A stretch of DNA of 64,000 nt, from positions 3,849,531 to 3,913,530 of the forward strand of contig NZ_CP026003.1 of NCBI RefSeq assembly GCF_003086795.1. Direction: 5' to 3'. A program made the translations under genes and the position numbers. The notes below the pieces were generated by a model, which ran no database searches, was not told the DNA's origin, and was given only the letters and a program-made list of their open reading frames with translations. This document shows, one piece after another, positions 18,811 through 28,060 of this stretch (within the stretch, counting starts at the first letter, position 1; the number at the start of each line of letters is the position of its first letter). Source of the stretch: Stenotrophomonas sp. SAU14A_NAIMI4_5 (GTDB lineage: Bacteria; Pseudomonadota; Gammaproteobacteria; Xanthomonadales; Xanthomonadaceae).

Positions 18811-19658
18811 GCGATCCACTCCCCTTCGAAGACGAATGCGGTCGGGCCGGCCATCACCACCGGCTGGCCTTCGCCCGGCCACTGGATGCGCAGTTCGCCA
18901 CCGGGCAGGCTGATGCGTGCATCGCCCTGCAGGCGGCCGCGCTGCATCAGGGTGACGGCGGCGGCGCAGGCACCACTGCCGCAGGCCAGGGTCTCGCCCA
19001 CGCCACGTTCGTACACGCGCAGGCGCGCATGGTCCGGGCCCACCACCTGGGCGAAGCCCACGTTGACCGACTGCGGGAACGAAGCATGCTGCTGCAGCAG
19101 TGCGCCGACGCGCTCAACCGGCGCGGCATCGATCAGGCCCACTTCGATGACCGCATGCGGATTGCCCATCGACACCGCCGAGAAGCGCACGGTTTCGCCC
19201 TGCAGCGGCATCAGGTATTCATCGCGCGCATGGGCGAAGCCCACCAGCGGCACCTGTGCCGGTTCGAACGCCGGCACGCCCATGGCCACCGAGAAGCGGC
19301 CATCGCCCAGCACCTGCACCTCGTGGCTGGCCAGCGGGCTGTCGATCACGAAGCGCTCGCCCTGGGCACTGCCCTCGCGCACCAGCCAGGCGGCGATGCA
19401 GCGCGCGCCGTTGCCGCACTGCTCGGAATTGGAGCCATCGGCATTCCAGATCCGGTAGGACGCCACCGAGCCTTCCGCGCGCGGGGCCTCGATGGTCAGG
19501 ATCTGATCGCAGCCCACGCCGGTATGGCGGTCGGCCAGGCGCGCGGCCAGTTCCGGGGTGGGCGGCGGCGTGCCGTCACGCAGGTCGATCACTACGAAAT
19601 CGTTGCCCGCGCCGTGCATCTTGCTGAAGCGCAGGGCCGTGGAGCCGGCCTTACTCAT
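18807..19658 (-). CDS. dapF: diaminopimelate epimerase
   Basis: A 283-residue cofactor-free epimerase converting LL- to meso-diaminopimelate for lysine and peptidoglycan. The two catalytic cysteines are present in [12 protein letters not shown] and A-C-G-S-G-A-C-A-A. The start M-S-K-A-G at 19658 overlaps the end of lptM by 8 bases and is followed within 16 residues by the family block K-M-H-G-A-G-N-D-F. Upstream extension of the frame is antisense noise over lptM. Confidence 0.96.
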   Translation of the reverse strand: MSKAGSTALRFSKMHGAGNDFVVIDLRDGTPPPTPELAARLADRHTGVGCDQILTIEAPRAEGSVASYRIWNADGSNSEQCGNGARCIAAWLVREGSAQGERFVIDSPLASHEVQVLGDGRFSVAMGVPAFEPAQVPLVGFAHARDEYLMPLQGETVRFSAVSMGNPHAVIEVGLIDAAPVERVGALLQQHASFPQSVNVGFAQVVGPDHARLRVYERGVGETLACGSGACAAAVTLMQRGRLQGDARISLPGGELRIQWPGEGQPVVMAGPTAFVFEGEWIA

Positions 19659-19902
19659 TCCCACCGTCCACCGGCTTGATCGGGTCCGGGGTAACCGAGG
19701 GGCTGCCGTCGCTGGTCGGCTGGGTCGCGGCGGGGGTGGCTTCCGGGCTGGCTTCGGGCGCGACGGCCGGTTCGACCGTCTCTTCCACCGGCACCGGCTT
19801 CTGCGGCAGTACCAGCGGGCCCTTGTTGCCACAGGCGGACAGGAACAGCAGCGAGGCCGCTGCCAGCGGAATCAGGATGGCGTTGCGATGGGGGATCTTC
19901 AT
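19651..19902 (-). CDS. lptM: LptM-like LPS translocon maturation lipoprotein
   Basis: An 83-residue lipoprotein with the diagnostic [10 protein letters not shown] motif (Cys24 lipidated), followed by a Pro/Glu/Ala-rich disordered tail. The E. coli homologue (formerly YifL) helps oxidative maturation of the LptD/LptE complex in the outer membrane. Position immediately before dapF is conserved. The longer tail than in E. coli is normal in Xanthomonadaceae. A weak alternative start lies at 19920. Confidence 0.82.
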   Translation of the reverse strand: MKIPHRNAILIPLAAASLLFLSACGNKGPLVLPQKPVPVEETVEPAVAPEASPEATPAATQPTSDGSPSVTPDPIKPVDGGNE

Positions 19903-19937
19903 GCGCCCGAGTATAGCCATTGGCGGCTGAGCGGTTG

Positions 19938-20024
19938 GTAGAGTCGACCGTTGGTCGACTATCGCGCGCAGCGCGGGGTTTTCGCCGGCGGCCGGGACAG
20001 CAGTCGACCAACGGTCGACTCTAC
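19938..20024. repeat. inverted pair of SMAG/REP repeats, GTCGACC variant
   Basis: A plus-strand GTAGAGTCGACC unit (19938-19960) and its minus-strand mirror (20002-20024), with 41 bp between. The GTAG head of the second unit provides the TAG stop codon of the DUF454 gene. Confidence 0.88.
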
Positions 20025-20443
20025 CCCGCCGGCGGCGGCAACGGCCGTGTCCACAGCCAGATCGCCACCACGGTCATGCTGCCGATGGAAAACCACTTCA
20101 CCCAGGCGATCGGCACGCACCACAGCATGATGCCGGCGCACGCGGCCATGGTGATCGTGGCCATCCACTTGCCGTAGCGGCTGACCGCACCGTGCGCCTG
20201 CCAGTTGGCGATGGCCGGGCCGAAACGCGGGTGCTGCAGCAGCCAGGTGTGCAGGCGCTCGGAGCCGCGCGAGGCGGCCCAGGCCGAAATCAGGATGAAT
20301 ACGGTGGTCGGCAGGCCCGGCACGAAGATGCCGACGATGCCGGTGCCGAGGCTGGCATAGGCCAGCAGCCACCACGCCCAGCGGAAACGCACCACGCGCG
20401 GCGGCGGCGTGTCATCCGGAGGCGGTGGTGCGGGTGCGGTCAT
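20021..20443 (-). CDS. DUF454 (YbaN) family inner membrane protein
   Basis: A 140-residue membrane protein with about three to four helices. The family motif G-I-V-G-I-F-V-P-G-L-P-T-T-V-F-I-L follows the first helix, then the conserved A-S-R-G-S-E-R-L-H-T-W-L-L-Q-H-P-R-F-G block. Function is unknown. The N-terminus is Pro-rich. The stop codon lies inside a SMAG repeat, so the last residues (P-P-P-A-G) may reflect the insertion site. Confidence 0.88.
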   Translation of the reverse strand: MTAPAPPPPDDTPPPRVVRFRWAWWLLAYASLGTGIVGIFVPGLPTTVFILISAWAASRGSERLHTWLLQHPRFGPAIANWQAHGAVSRYGKWMATITMAACAGIMLWCVPIAWVKWFSIGSMTVVAIWLWTRPLPPPAG

Positions 20444-20497
20444 GGCCGCAAGGATACCGGTTCAGGGTACCAGGCAGTGCCCGGCACCCTGTCGCGA

Positions 20498-22609
20498 TCA
20501 CGGCTGGACGATGCCCAGCTGCTGCAGCACGAACGCATACGACTCGGACAGCTCGCGGTAACGCTGGAAGCGCCCGGACTTGCCGCCGTGGCCGGCTTCC
20601 ATGTTCGTGCGGAACACGATCGGGTAGTGGCCGGTGTTGTCGTCACGCAGCTTGGCCACCCATTTGGCCGGTTCCCAGTACTGCACCTGCGAATCCCACA
20701 GGCCGGTGCCCACGAACAGCGACGGATAGGCCTGCTGCTTGACGTTGTCGTAGGGCGAGTAGGACAGCATGTAGTCGTAGTACTGCTTCTGCTCCGGGTT
20801 GCCCCACTCGTCGTACTCGTTGGTGGTCAGCGGAATGGTCGGGTCGAGCATGGTGGTGACCACGTCGACGAACGGCACCTGCGCCACCATCACCCGGTAA
20901 TCCTGCGGCGCCTGGTTGGCCACCGCGCCCATCAGCAGGCCACCGGCGCTGCCACCGGAGGCGGCGACGCGGTCCCTGGCCGCCCAGCCCTGCGCCACCA
21001 GGCCACGGGTGACGTCGATGAAGTCGTTGAAGGTGTTCTGCTTGTGCAGCAGCTTGCCGTTCTCGTACCAGTCGCGGCCCATTTCCTGGCCGCCACGGAT
21101 GTGCGCGATGGCGTAGACCACGCCACGGTCGAGCAGGCTCACCGCGGTCTGGTTGAAGTACGGGTCCATCGACATGCCGTAGCTGCCGTAGGCGTACTGG
21201 AACAGCGCGCCCTTGCCATCCTTCTGGTAGCCCTTGCGGTAGACCAGCGACACCGGCACCTTCACCCCGTCGCGCGCGGTGATCCAGACGCGGTCGGTTT
21301 CGTATTTCGAGGCGTCATAGCCGATGACCGGCTGCACCTTCAGCTGGCGGCGCTCGCCGGTGGCGGTGTTCAGTTCGAACACGGTGGTCGGGGTGGTCAT
21401 CGAGGTGTAGACGTAGCGCAGCCACGGCGTGTCGGCCTCGGTGTTGTCGCCCAGGCCCATCGAATACGCCGGCTCGTCGGCCTTCACGTAGTCGCTGCGG
21501 CCATCCTTGAACAGCAGGCGGATGCGCTCCAGGCCTTCGGAACGTTCGGCGATGGCGGTGTAGCTGTCGAACAGCTCGAAGCCTTCGATGAACACCGCAT
21601 CGTCGTGCGCGATCCAGTCCTTCCACTGCGCACGCGAGGTGGCATCGGTGGGCGCGGTGACCAGCTTGAAGTTCTTCGCCCCATCGTTGGTGCGGATCAC
21701 CCAGCGGCCGTCGTAGTGGTCGGCGTCGTACTCGACGTCACGCTGGCGCGGCGCCAGCACGGTGAAGGTGGTCGGGTCGCTGGCCGGCGCGTAGCGCTCT
21801 TCCGAGGACACGGTGCTGTGCACGCCGATGGTGATGAAGCGATCGTCGCGGGTGCGGCCGATGCCCATGTAGAAGCTGTCGTCCTTCTCTTCGTAGACGA
21901 CGGTGTCGGCGCTGGCCGGGGTGCCCAGCACGTGCTTCTTCACCCGCACGGTCAGCAGGGTTTCCGGATCGTTCTCGACGTACAGCACGGTGCGGTTGTC
22001 GTCGGCCCAGACCAGGTTGCCGGAGCTGCCGGTGATGACGTCAGGCAGCACCTTGCCGGTGGCCAGGTCCTTGAAGCGGATGGTGTACTGGCGGCGGCCG
22101 ACATCATCGTCGGCCCAGGCCAGCAGCTGGTTGTCCTGGCTGACTTCCATCGCGCCGACGCTGAAATAGCCCTTGCCGGCGGCCATCGCGTTGACGTCCA
22201 GCAGGATTTCCTCGGCCGCCTCCATGCTGCCCTTGCGGCGCGCGTGGATGGGGTAGTCCTGGCCGGTCTCGTAGCGGCTGTAGTACCAGTAGCCGCGCTC
22301 GCGCGCCGGCACGCTGGAATCGTCCTGCTTGATGCGGCCGACGATTTCCTTGTACAGGGTGTCTTCGAGCGGCTTCAGCGGCGCCAGCAGCTGGTCGGTG
22401 TAGGCATTCTCGGCCTGCAGGTAGGCCAGCATGTCCTTGTTCTCGCGCTTGTCGTCGCGCAGCCAGTAATAGTCGTCGTTGCGGGTGGCGCCGAACGGCG
22501 CCTTGACCTCGTGCGGGTGCTTGGCGGCATCCGGCGGAACGGGCGGGGTGGCGGCGGTAACGGTGCTGGTCATCAGGCTGGCAAGCAACAGGCAGAGGGT
22601 GGATTTCAT
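20498..22609 (-). CDS. exported oligopeptidase B-like S9 serine peptidase
   Basis: A 703-residue prolyl-oligopeptidase-family enzyme. A signal peptide (about residues 1-19, T-S-T-V-T-A-A) precedes the N-terminal beta-propeller. The C-terminal hydrolase domain has the nucleophile in G-G-S-A-G-G near residue 554 and the catalytic His in E-A-G-H-G-G near residue 671. The pre-nucleophile H-I-R-G-G-Q-E-M-G-R and the D-P-T-I-P-L-T-T-N-E-Y-D-E-W-G-N-P block are those of oligopeptidase B, which cuts after Arg/Lys in short peptides. E. coli PtrB is cytoplasmic; this one should act in the periplasm. Confidence 0.92.
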   Translation of the reverse strand: MKSTLCLLLASLMTSTVTAATPPVPPDAAKHPHEVKAPFGATRNDDYYWLRDDKRENKDMLAYLQAENAYTDQLLAPLKPLEDTLYKEIVGRIKQDDSSVPARERGYWYYSRYETGQDYPIHARRKGSMEAAEEILLDVNAMAAGKGYFSVGAMEVSQDNQLLAWADDDVGRRQYTIRFKDLATGKVLPDVITGSSGNLVWADDNRTVLYVENDPETLLTVRVKKHVLGTPASADTVVYEEKDDSFYMGIGRTRDDRFITIGVHSTVSSEERYAPASDPTTFTVLAPRQRDVEYDADHYDGRWVIRTNDGAKNFKLVTAPTDATSRAQWKDWIAHDDAVFIEGFELFDSYTAIAERSEGLERIRLLFKDGRSDYVKADEPAYSMGLGDNTEADTPWLRYVYTSMTTPTTVFELNTATGERRQLKVQPVIGYDASKYETDRVWITARDGVKVPVSLVYRKGYQKDGKGALFQYAYGSYGMSMDPYFNQTAVSLLDRGVVYAIAHIRGGQEMGRDWYENGKLLHKQNTFNDFIDVTRGLVAQGWAARDRVAASGGSAGGLLMGAVANQAPQDYRVMVAQVPFVDVVTTMLDPTIPLTTNEYDEWGNPEQKQYYDYMLSYSPYDNVKQQAYPSLFVGTGLWDSQVQYWEPAKWVAKLRDDNTGHYPIVFRTNMEAGHGGKSGRFQRYRELSESYAFVLQQLGIVQP

Positions 22610-22655
22610 GAGATAGGGGTCCTGGTGCGGTTACGCAATGGCGTCCGTGGCATAG

Positions 22656-22711
22656 GTAGAGTCGAGCTTGCTCGACTGACCGCAACCGCAGTCGAGCAAG
22701 CTCGACTCTAC
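22656..22711. repeat. inverted pair of SMAG/REP repeats, GTCGAGC variant
   Basis: Plus-strand GTAGAGTCGAGC (22656-22677) and its mirror (22690-22711) are 12 bp apart, in the divergent gap between the S9 peptidase and aminotransferase genes, where they sit close to both promoters. Confidence 0.85.
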
Positions 22712-22754
22712 CACCGCTGCGGCGCACCCTTGCCGCCCGGCGTACCATGGGCGC

Positions 22755-23942
22755 ATGAGCACCCTGCCCCACACGCCGGGCTACAGCCGGCGCAGCCATG
22801 AAATCGCCCCCTTCCACGTGATGTCCCTGCTGGCCCGCGCGCAGGCGCTGGAACAGGCCGGCCACGACGTGATCCATCTGGAGATCGGCGAACCGGACTT
22901 CACCACCGCCGAACCGGTCGTGCGCGCCGGCCAGGCCGCACTGGCCGCTGGCCATACCCGCTATACCGCCGCGCGCGGCCTGCCGGCCCTGCGCCAGGCG
23001 ATCAGCGGTTTCTACCGCAGCCACTACGGCCTGGACATCGATCCCGAGCGCATCCTGGTCACCCCCGGTGGTTCCGGCGCACTGCTGCTGGCCAGCAGCC
23101 TGCTGGTCGATCCGGGCCGGCACTGGCTGCTGGCCGACCCCGGCTATCCCTGCAACCGCCACTTCCTGCGCCTGGTGGAAGGCGGCGCGCAGCTGGTGCC
23201 GGTCGGCCCCGACACCGCCTACCAGCTGACCCCGTCGCTGGTGGAACTGCACTGGAATGCCGACAGCGTCGGTGCGCTGGTCGCCTCACCGGCCAACCCC
23301 ACCGGCACCGTGCTGTCGGCCGATGAACTGGCCGCGCTGTCGACCTCGCTGCATGCGCGCGGCGGCCACCTGGTGGTGGACGAGATCTACCACGGCCTGA
23401 CCTACGGCCTGGATGCACCCAGCGTGCTGCAGGTGGATGACAGCGCCTTCGTGCTGAACAGTTTCTCCAAGTACTTCGGCATGACCGGCTGGCGGTTGGG
23501 CTGGCTGGTGGCGCCGCCGGCGGCGGTGCCCGATCTGGAGAAGCTGGCGCAGAACCTGTACATCAGCGCGTCGAGCGTCGCCCAGCATGCCGCCCTCGCC
23601 TGTTTCAGCGAGGAATCGATGGCGATCTTCGAACAGCGCCGCGAAGCGTTCCGCCAGCGCCGCGATTTCCTGCTGCCGGCCCTGCGCGAGCTGGGCTTCC
23701 GCATCGAGGTGGAGCCGCAGGGTGCGTTCTATCTGTACGCCGACGTCAGTGCGTTCACCGACGATGCGCAGGCGTTCTGCGCGCACTTCCTGGAAACCGA
23801 GCACGTGGCATTCACCCCGGGCCTGGATTTCGGCTTCCACCGGGCCAACCAGCACGTGCGCCTGGCGTATACGCAGGAAGTGCCGCGGCTGCAGGAGGCG
23901 GTGGAGCGGATTGCGCGCGGGTTGAAAAGCTGGGGCGCCTGA
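22755..23942 (+). CDS. PLP-dependent class I/II aminotransferase
   Basis: A 395-residue fold-type I aminotransferase. The PLP Lys is K239 in N-S-F-S-K-Y-F-G-M-T-G-W-R, with the phosphate/carboxylate Arg shortly after; the pyridine-binding Asp lies in V-D-E-I-Y-H and the Asn in S-P-A-N-P-T-G-T. The G-E-P-D-F-T-T start and H-T-R-Y-T block resemble aspartate/aromatic aminotransferases of the Ib type. The exact amino donor cannot be assigned. It is a single gene ended by a shared terminator with the convergent peptidase. Confidence 0.9.
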   Translation: MSTLPHTPGYSRRSHEIAPFHVMSLLARAQALEQAGHDVIHLEIGEPDFTTAEPVVRAGQAALAAGHTRYTAARGLPALRQAISGFYRSHYGLDIDPERILVTPGGSGALLLASSLLVDPGRHWLLADPGYPCNRHFLRLVEGGAQLVPVGPDTAYQLTPSLVELHWNADSVGALVASPANPTGTVLSADELAALSTSLHARGGHLVVDEIYHGLTYGLDAPSVLQVDDSAFVLNSFSKYFGMTGWRLGWLVAPPAAVPDLEKLAQNLYISASSVAQHAALACFSEESMAIFEQRREAFRQRRDFLLPALRELGFRIEVEPQGAFYLYADVSAFTDDAQAFCAHFLETEHVAFTPGLDFGFHRANQHVRLAYTQEVPRLQEAVERIARGLKSWGA

Positions 23943-23956
23943 CCGGCGCGAACGAC

Positions 23957-24004
23957 ATCCACGCGTGGCGTGGCTCTACTGGTAGATACACGCCATGCGT
24001 GGAT
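23957..24004. repeat. inverted pair of SMAG/REP repeats, ATCCACGC variant
   Basis: A minus-strand unit ending in CTCTAC (23957-23979, one stem mismatch) and a plus-strand GTAGATACACGCC unit (23982-24004). Confidence 0.75.
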
Positions 24005-24019
24005 GCGCGGAACCCAACG

Positions 24020-24046
24020 AAAAACGCCGCCCGAGGGCGGCGTTTT
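24020..24046. terminator. bidirectional intrinsic terminator
   Basis: Stem CGCCGCC / GGCGGCG with loop CGAG, flanked by AAAAA upstream and TTTT downstream, so it can serve both the aminotransferase gene and the converging peptidase gene. Confidence 0.9.
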
Positions 24047-24055
24047 CCGTTCTGC

Positions 24056-26152
24056 TTACTTGCCGCCCAAGCGCTCCCACAGGAAGCTGTAGGCCAGGGC
24101 CGACATGTGTGCGGCCTGCGCGTTGTTGGCTGCGCCGCCGTGGCCACCTTCGATGTTCTCGTAGTAGGTCACGTCCTTGCCGGCGTCGATCATCTTCGCC
24201 GCCATCTTGCGGGCGTGGCCCGGGTGCACGCGGTCATCGCGGGTGGAGGTGGTGAACAGCACCGGCGGGTAGGTCTTCTTCGCGTCGAACAGGTGGTACG
24301 GCGAGAAGGTCTTGATGAACTCCCAGTCGCTGGTGTCCGGGTTGCCGTACTCGGCGATCCACGAAGCACCGGCCAGCAGGTGGCTGTAGCGCTTCATGTC
24401 CAGCAGCGGCACCTGCACCACAACCGCACCGAACAGTTCCGGGTACTGGGTGAGCATGTTGCCGGTGAGCAGGCCACCGTTGCTGCCGCCCTGCACGCCC
24501 AGGTGCTTGGCCGTGGTGATCTTGCGGGTGACCAGATCCTGCGCGACCGCGGCCATGTCTTCATAGGCCTTGTGACGGTTCTGCTTCAGCGCCGCCTGGT
24601 GCCAGCGCGGGCCGTACTCGCCACCGCCACGGATGTTGGCGACCACGTACACGCCGCCCTTCTCCAGCCAGGCGCGGCCCATGCCACCGGAGTAGCTCGG
24701 GGTCAGCGAGATCTCGAAGCCACCGTACCCGTACAGCAGGGTCGGGTTGGAACCGTCCAGCTTCATCGCCTTGTCGTGCACCACGAAGTACGGCACGCGG
24801 GTGCCGTCCTTGCTGGTGGCGAAGTGCTGCTCGATCACCTTGCCCTCGGCATCGAAGAAGGCCGGCATGGTCTTCAGCGTTTCCGGGGCCTTGCCGACGT
24901 CGGCCAGGGCCAGGGTGGTCGGGGTCAGGTAATCGGTGGCGGTCAGCCACACCGCATCGCTGTCGTTGCTGTCCACTGCGCCCACGGCCAGGGTGCCGAA
25001 GGCCGGCGCACCGACGAACTCACTCTTCTGCCAGCCGTTGGCACCCGGGGTCAGCACCGACAGGCGGTTCTTGACGTCGTCGAGCACGTTCAGCACAAGG
25101 TGGCTCTTGGTCCAGGTCGCACCAGCCAGCGAGGTGGTCGCGGTCGGGGTGAACAGGACTTCGAAATCACGCTTGCCGGCCAGGAAATCGTCGAGCTTGG
25201 TCGCCAGCAGCGAGCCGGAGGCGTAGGTCTTGCCGCCCACGGTCCACGGGTCGCGCAGTTCCAGGGTCAGCCACTGCTTGTGCAGGCCCTTCTCGGCCGA
25301 GTTCGGCGCGTCGATCTTGGTCAGCGTGCCATTGTCGGCGCGCAGGTACAGCTCGTTGTTGTAGAAGGCCAGCGTACGGCTGACCAGGTTGCGCTCGAAG
25401 CCCGGGGTGTCATCGTGCATCGCCGCGATGTACATGTCTTCCGGCTTGCCTTCGTAGACCACGCTGGCCGAGGCCAGCGGCGTGCCGCGCTTCCACAGCT
25501 TGGCCACGCGCGGGTAACCGGAGGTGGTCATCGAACCGTCGCCGAAATCGGTGTAGACGAACACCGAATCACGGTCGATCCAGCCCAGGCCGCCCTTGGA
25601 TTCGGGGCGGAAGAAGCCGTCCTTGATCCAGGTCTTGTTGGCCAGGTCGAATTCGCGGGTGACATCGGCATCGGCGCCGCCGCGCGACAGCGCGATCAGG
25701 CAGCGGCTGTAGTCCGGGCGCAGGCAGTCGGCGCCGTGCCAGACCCAGTTCTCGCCCTCGGCCTTGTTCAGTGCATCCAGGTCGAGCACGGTTTCCCACT
25801 GCGGCGAGGCCTTGCGGTACTCGGCCAGGGTGGTGCGGCGCCACAGGCCGCGCTCGTGCTGCTGGTCCTTCCAGAAGTTGTAGTAATAGTCGCCGATCTT
25901 CTGCACGCCGGGGATCTTGGCGTCCGAATCGAGCACCTCGCGGATGCTGGCTTCCATCTGCTTGAAGGCCGGGGTCTGCGCCAGGCGACCCTCGGACTTG
26001 GCATTCTGTTCCTTGACCCAGGACAGCGGCTTGTCGCCGGTGACGTCCTCCAGCCAGGCGTAACGGTCGGTTTCTTCAGCAGCCACGGCGGTCCCCACCG
26101 AAGCAGCGGTCATCATGCCGGCCAGCAGGCAGGCGGAAGCGAATCGTGACAT
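24056..26152 (-). CDS. exported prolyl oligopeptidase-family (S9A) peptidase
   Basis: A 698-residue serine peptidase with a signal peptide (A-S-V-G-T-A-V-A-A, cut near residue 25). The propeller domain is followed by a hydrolase domain with the nucleophile in Q-G-G-S-N-G-G near residue 556 and His in E-G-G-H-G-G near residue 667. N-I-R-G-G-G-E-Y-G and E-Y-G-N-P are prolyl-endopeptidase-type blocks. It probably cleaves proline-containing oligopeptides in the periplasm. It is the second exported S9 enzyme within 6 kb, in the same orientation. Confidence 0.92.
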   Translation of the reverse strand: MSRFASACLLAGMMTAASVGTAVAAEETDRYAWLEDVTGDKPLSWVKEQNAKSEGRLAQTPAFKQMEASIREVLDSDAKIPGVQKIGDYYYNFWKDQQHERGLWRRTTLAEYRKASPQWETVLDLDALNKAEGENWVWHGADCLRPDYSRCLIALSRGGADADVTREFDLANKTWIKDGFFRPESKGGLGWIDRDSVFVYTDFGDGSMTTSGYPRVAKLWKRGTPLASASVVYEGKPEDMYIAAMHDDTPGFERNLVSRTLAFYNNELYLRADNGTLTKIDAPNSAEKGLHKQWLTLELRDPWTVGGKTYASGSLLATKLDDFLAGKRDFEVLFTPTATTSLAGATWTKSHLVLNVLDDVKNRLSVLTPGANGWQKSEFVGAPAFGTLAVGAVDSNDSDAVWLTATDYLTPTTLALADVGKAPETLKTMPAFFDAEGKVIEQHFATSKDGTRVPYFVVHDKAMKLDGSNPTLLYGYGGFEISLTPSYSGGMGRAWLEKGGVYVVANIRGGGEYGPRWHQAALKQNRHKAYEDMAAVAQDLVTRKITTAKHLGVQGGSNGGLLTGNMLTQYPELFGAVVVQVPLLDMKRYSHLLAGASWIAEYGNPDTSDWEFIKTFSPYHLFDAKKTYPPVLFTTSTRDDRVHPGHARKMAAKMIDAGKDVTYYENIEGGHGGAANNAQAAHMSALAYSFLWERLGGK

Positions 26153-26221
26153 TGCGGTTCCAGGCAGTCATAAGCGCTGGCACGCTAGCACGGATCCCCG
26201 GGGCCGCCCCCGTGTCGAAGG

Positions 26222-26536
26222 TCAGGCCGCAGCGGTACGCGCGCGCCGCGCCCGTGCCGGCAGGCGCCGGGCCTGCACGCCCGGCTGGCGCAGGCGGCGC
26301 AGCCAGGCCCGCAGCGGCAACGGGCAGCCCAGCAGCGCCCACCAGGCCGCCACCGGCATGCCCACCAGCCACAGCGGCAGCCAGCCCAGCCAGACACTGC
26401 TGCCGCGCGCGGCCGGCCACACCAGCACCAGCGCAAGCCCGGCCAGGGCCAGCTGCTGCACGCTGCGCAGCAGGCGACGGTCGGAGGCGAAGCTGTCGCG
26501 TTCAGCAGGGTTGCGACGGGAAGAGCGAGCGTTCAT
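26222..26536 (-). CDS. small two-helix membrane protein of unknown function
   Basis: A 104-residue protein starting M-N-A-R-S-S-R-R-N-P-A-E-R-D-S-F-A. Two hydrophobic helices (about residues 28-44 and 49-69, with W-L-G-W-L-P-L-W-L-V-G-M-P-V-A-A-W-W) are followed by a very Arg-rich tail, so the C-terminus should be cytoplasmic. No family was recognised. The start at 26536 was preferred; the frame continues upstream without a convincing ribosome site. It is divergent from the lipocalin gene. Confidence 0.6.
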   Translation of the reverse strand: MNARSSRRNPAERDSFASDRRLLRSVQQLALAGLALVLVWPAARGSSVWLGWLPLWLVGMPVAAWWALLGCPLPLRAWLRRLRQPGVQARRLPARARRARTAAA

Positions 26537-26661
26537 GGGCGTTCTCGACGATTCGATGATGCCCAGCTTGGCGCGCCGCCTTCTCATGAGCTGCGACACC
26601 ATTGACGGATCGAGCACACACAGTCGACCATGCTTGGGCACCCAATGGAGCTCGCTCCCGC

Positions 26662-27264
26662 ATGTCCTCGATCCGCCCGTTCTGCGCCGTGTTGCTGGCT
26701 CTGTCCCTTGGAGGCCCCGCGCTGGCCGCCAGCGACCCGCCGTCGCCGCGCGCCAGCGCATCGGGGGCCTCCGAATATGGTGCGCCGATCGATCTGCAGC
26801 GCTTCATGGGTACCTGGTACGTGATCGGCCGCGTGCCGAACTTCATCGAACGCGGCCACGTGGCCAGCGTCAACGAGTACACGCTGCGCGACGACAACAA
26901 GGTGGGCATCGTCTACCGCTACCGCGATGGCTTCGGTGCGCCGCAGCAGGAAGTGCGTGCACGTGCCAGCGTCGACGCCGACAGCGGCAACCACGCCTGG
27001 CGCACCTGGTTCTACCGGATCGTGCCGACCCATTCGCGCGTGCTGGAAGTCGCCCCGGACTATTCGTGGGCGATGATCGGCTACCCGGGCCGGGAAATGG
27101 CCTGGATCTTCTCGCGCCAGCCGGACATGGACAAGGCGCTGTACAAGGAGCTGGCCGAGCGCCTGCGCGACGAGTACGGCGTGAACACCGACAAGCTCAA
27201 GCGCGTGCCGCAGCACGCCGACCAGGTCGGCAAGCTGGGCTACGAAGTCCCGAACGTGCGCTGA
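26662..27264 (+). CDS. lipocalin family protein (Blc-like)
   Basis: A 200-residue exported lipocalin. The signal peptide (about residues 1-22, L-S-L-G-G-P-A-L-A-A) lacks a lipobox Cys, so the protein is probably soluble in the periplasm, unlike the E. coli lipoprotein Blc. The lipocalin signature G-T-W-Y-V-I-G-R lies near residue 50, with the later Y-x-W-A-M-I-G-Y-P and W-I-F-S-R-Q-P blocks matching Blc. It likely binds lysophospholipids or other lipids. It is a single gene between SMAG repeats. Confidence 0.9.
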   Translation: MSSIRPFCAVLLALSLGGPALAASDPPSPRASASGASEYGAPIDLQRFMGTWYVIGRVPNFIERGHVASVNEYTLRDDNKVGIVYRYRDGFGAPQQEVRARASVDADSGNHAWRTWFYRIVPTHSRVLEVAPDYSWAMIGYPGREMAWIFSRQPDMDKALYKELAERLRDEYGVNTDKLKRVPQHADQVGKLGYEVPNVR

Positions 27265-27284
27265 GAAAGCGCCGGGTACAGATG

Positions 27285-27360
27285 GTAGTGCCGGCCGCTG
27301 GCCGGCAATTCCGGAACGCCTGGAAGCATCGCATCGTTGCCGGCCAGCGGCCGGCACTAC
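27285..27360. repeat. inverted pair of SMAG/REP repeats, GCCGGCC variant
   Basis: Plus-strand GTAGTGCCGGCC (27285-27307) and its mirror (27338-27360), in the gap between the convergent lipocalin and metI genes, where the pair may act as a bidirectional terminator. Confidence 0.85.
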
Positions 27361-27370
27361 CTGCGGCGTA

Positions 27371-28060
27371 TTACTTGCGGGTGTAATGCGCGACCAGGCG
27401 GTCGCCGAGCATCTGCAGCAGCTGCACCAGGATCAGCAGCACCACCACGGTGACCAGGGCCACGTCGGTGCGGTTGCGCTGGTAGCCTTCGCGCAGCGCC
27501 AGGTCGCCCAGGCCGCCCGAACCGATCGCACCGCCCATGGCGGTGAAGCCGACCAGGGCGACGGTGGTGACCGTGGCGGCGGCAATCAGGCCCGGCCGCG
27601 CTTCAGGCAGCAGCACCCGGGTGACCAGCTGCCAGGTGGTGGCACCCATCGACTGCGCGGCCTCGACCACGCCACGGTCCACTTCGCGCAGCGCGGTCTC
27701 GACCAGGCGCGCATAGAACGGCGCCGCACCGATCACCAGCGCCGGCAGCGTGCCGAGCACGCCGATCGACTGGCCCATCAGCCACAGCGACACCGGAATC
27801 AGCACCACCATCAGGATGATGAAGGGCACCGAACGCAGCAGGTTCACCACGATCGCCAGTACGCCGTAGGCAAACGGACGACGCTTCATCTGCGGCGCGC
27901 CGAACACGTACAGCAGCACGCCCATCGGCAGGCCGATGGCCAGGGTCAGCGGCAGCGAGCCGGCCATCATCAGCAGCGTCTCGATGGTGGCCTTGCCGAT
28001 ATCCACCCACTTGTCCGCATCCAGGTGGCGGAAGAAGCCTTCAGCAGTAGCGACGATCAT
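27371..28060 (-). CDS. metI: methionine ABC transporter permease MetI
   Basis: A 229-residue inner membrane permease with five to six helices. The binding-protein-dependent transport signature with [10 protein letters not shown] and the later [15 protein letters not shown] motif are typical of MetI. Its ATG overlaps the metN TGA. No metQ binding-protein gene follows: the next gene is a convergent lipocalin, so the substrate-binding protein must be encoded elsewhere. Confidence 0.93.
   Translation of the reverse strand: MIVATAEGFFRHLDADKWVDIGKATIETLLMMAGSLPLTLAIGLPMGVLLYVFGAPQMKRRPFAYGVLAIVVNLLRSVPFIILMVVLIPVSLWLMGQSIGVLGTLPALVIGAAPFYARLVETALREVDRGVVEAAQSMGATTWQLVTRVLLPEARPGLIAAATVTTVALVGFTAMGGAIGSGGLGDLALREGYQRNRTDVALVTVVVLLILVQLLQMLGDRLVAHYTRK

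Noticed and set aside
20192..22801. An 869-codon plus-strand open frame opposite the S9 peptidase
   Set aside because: Antisense shadow; low-complexity His/Val/Gly composition, no start signals.
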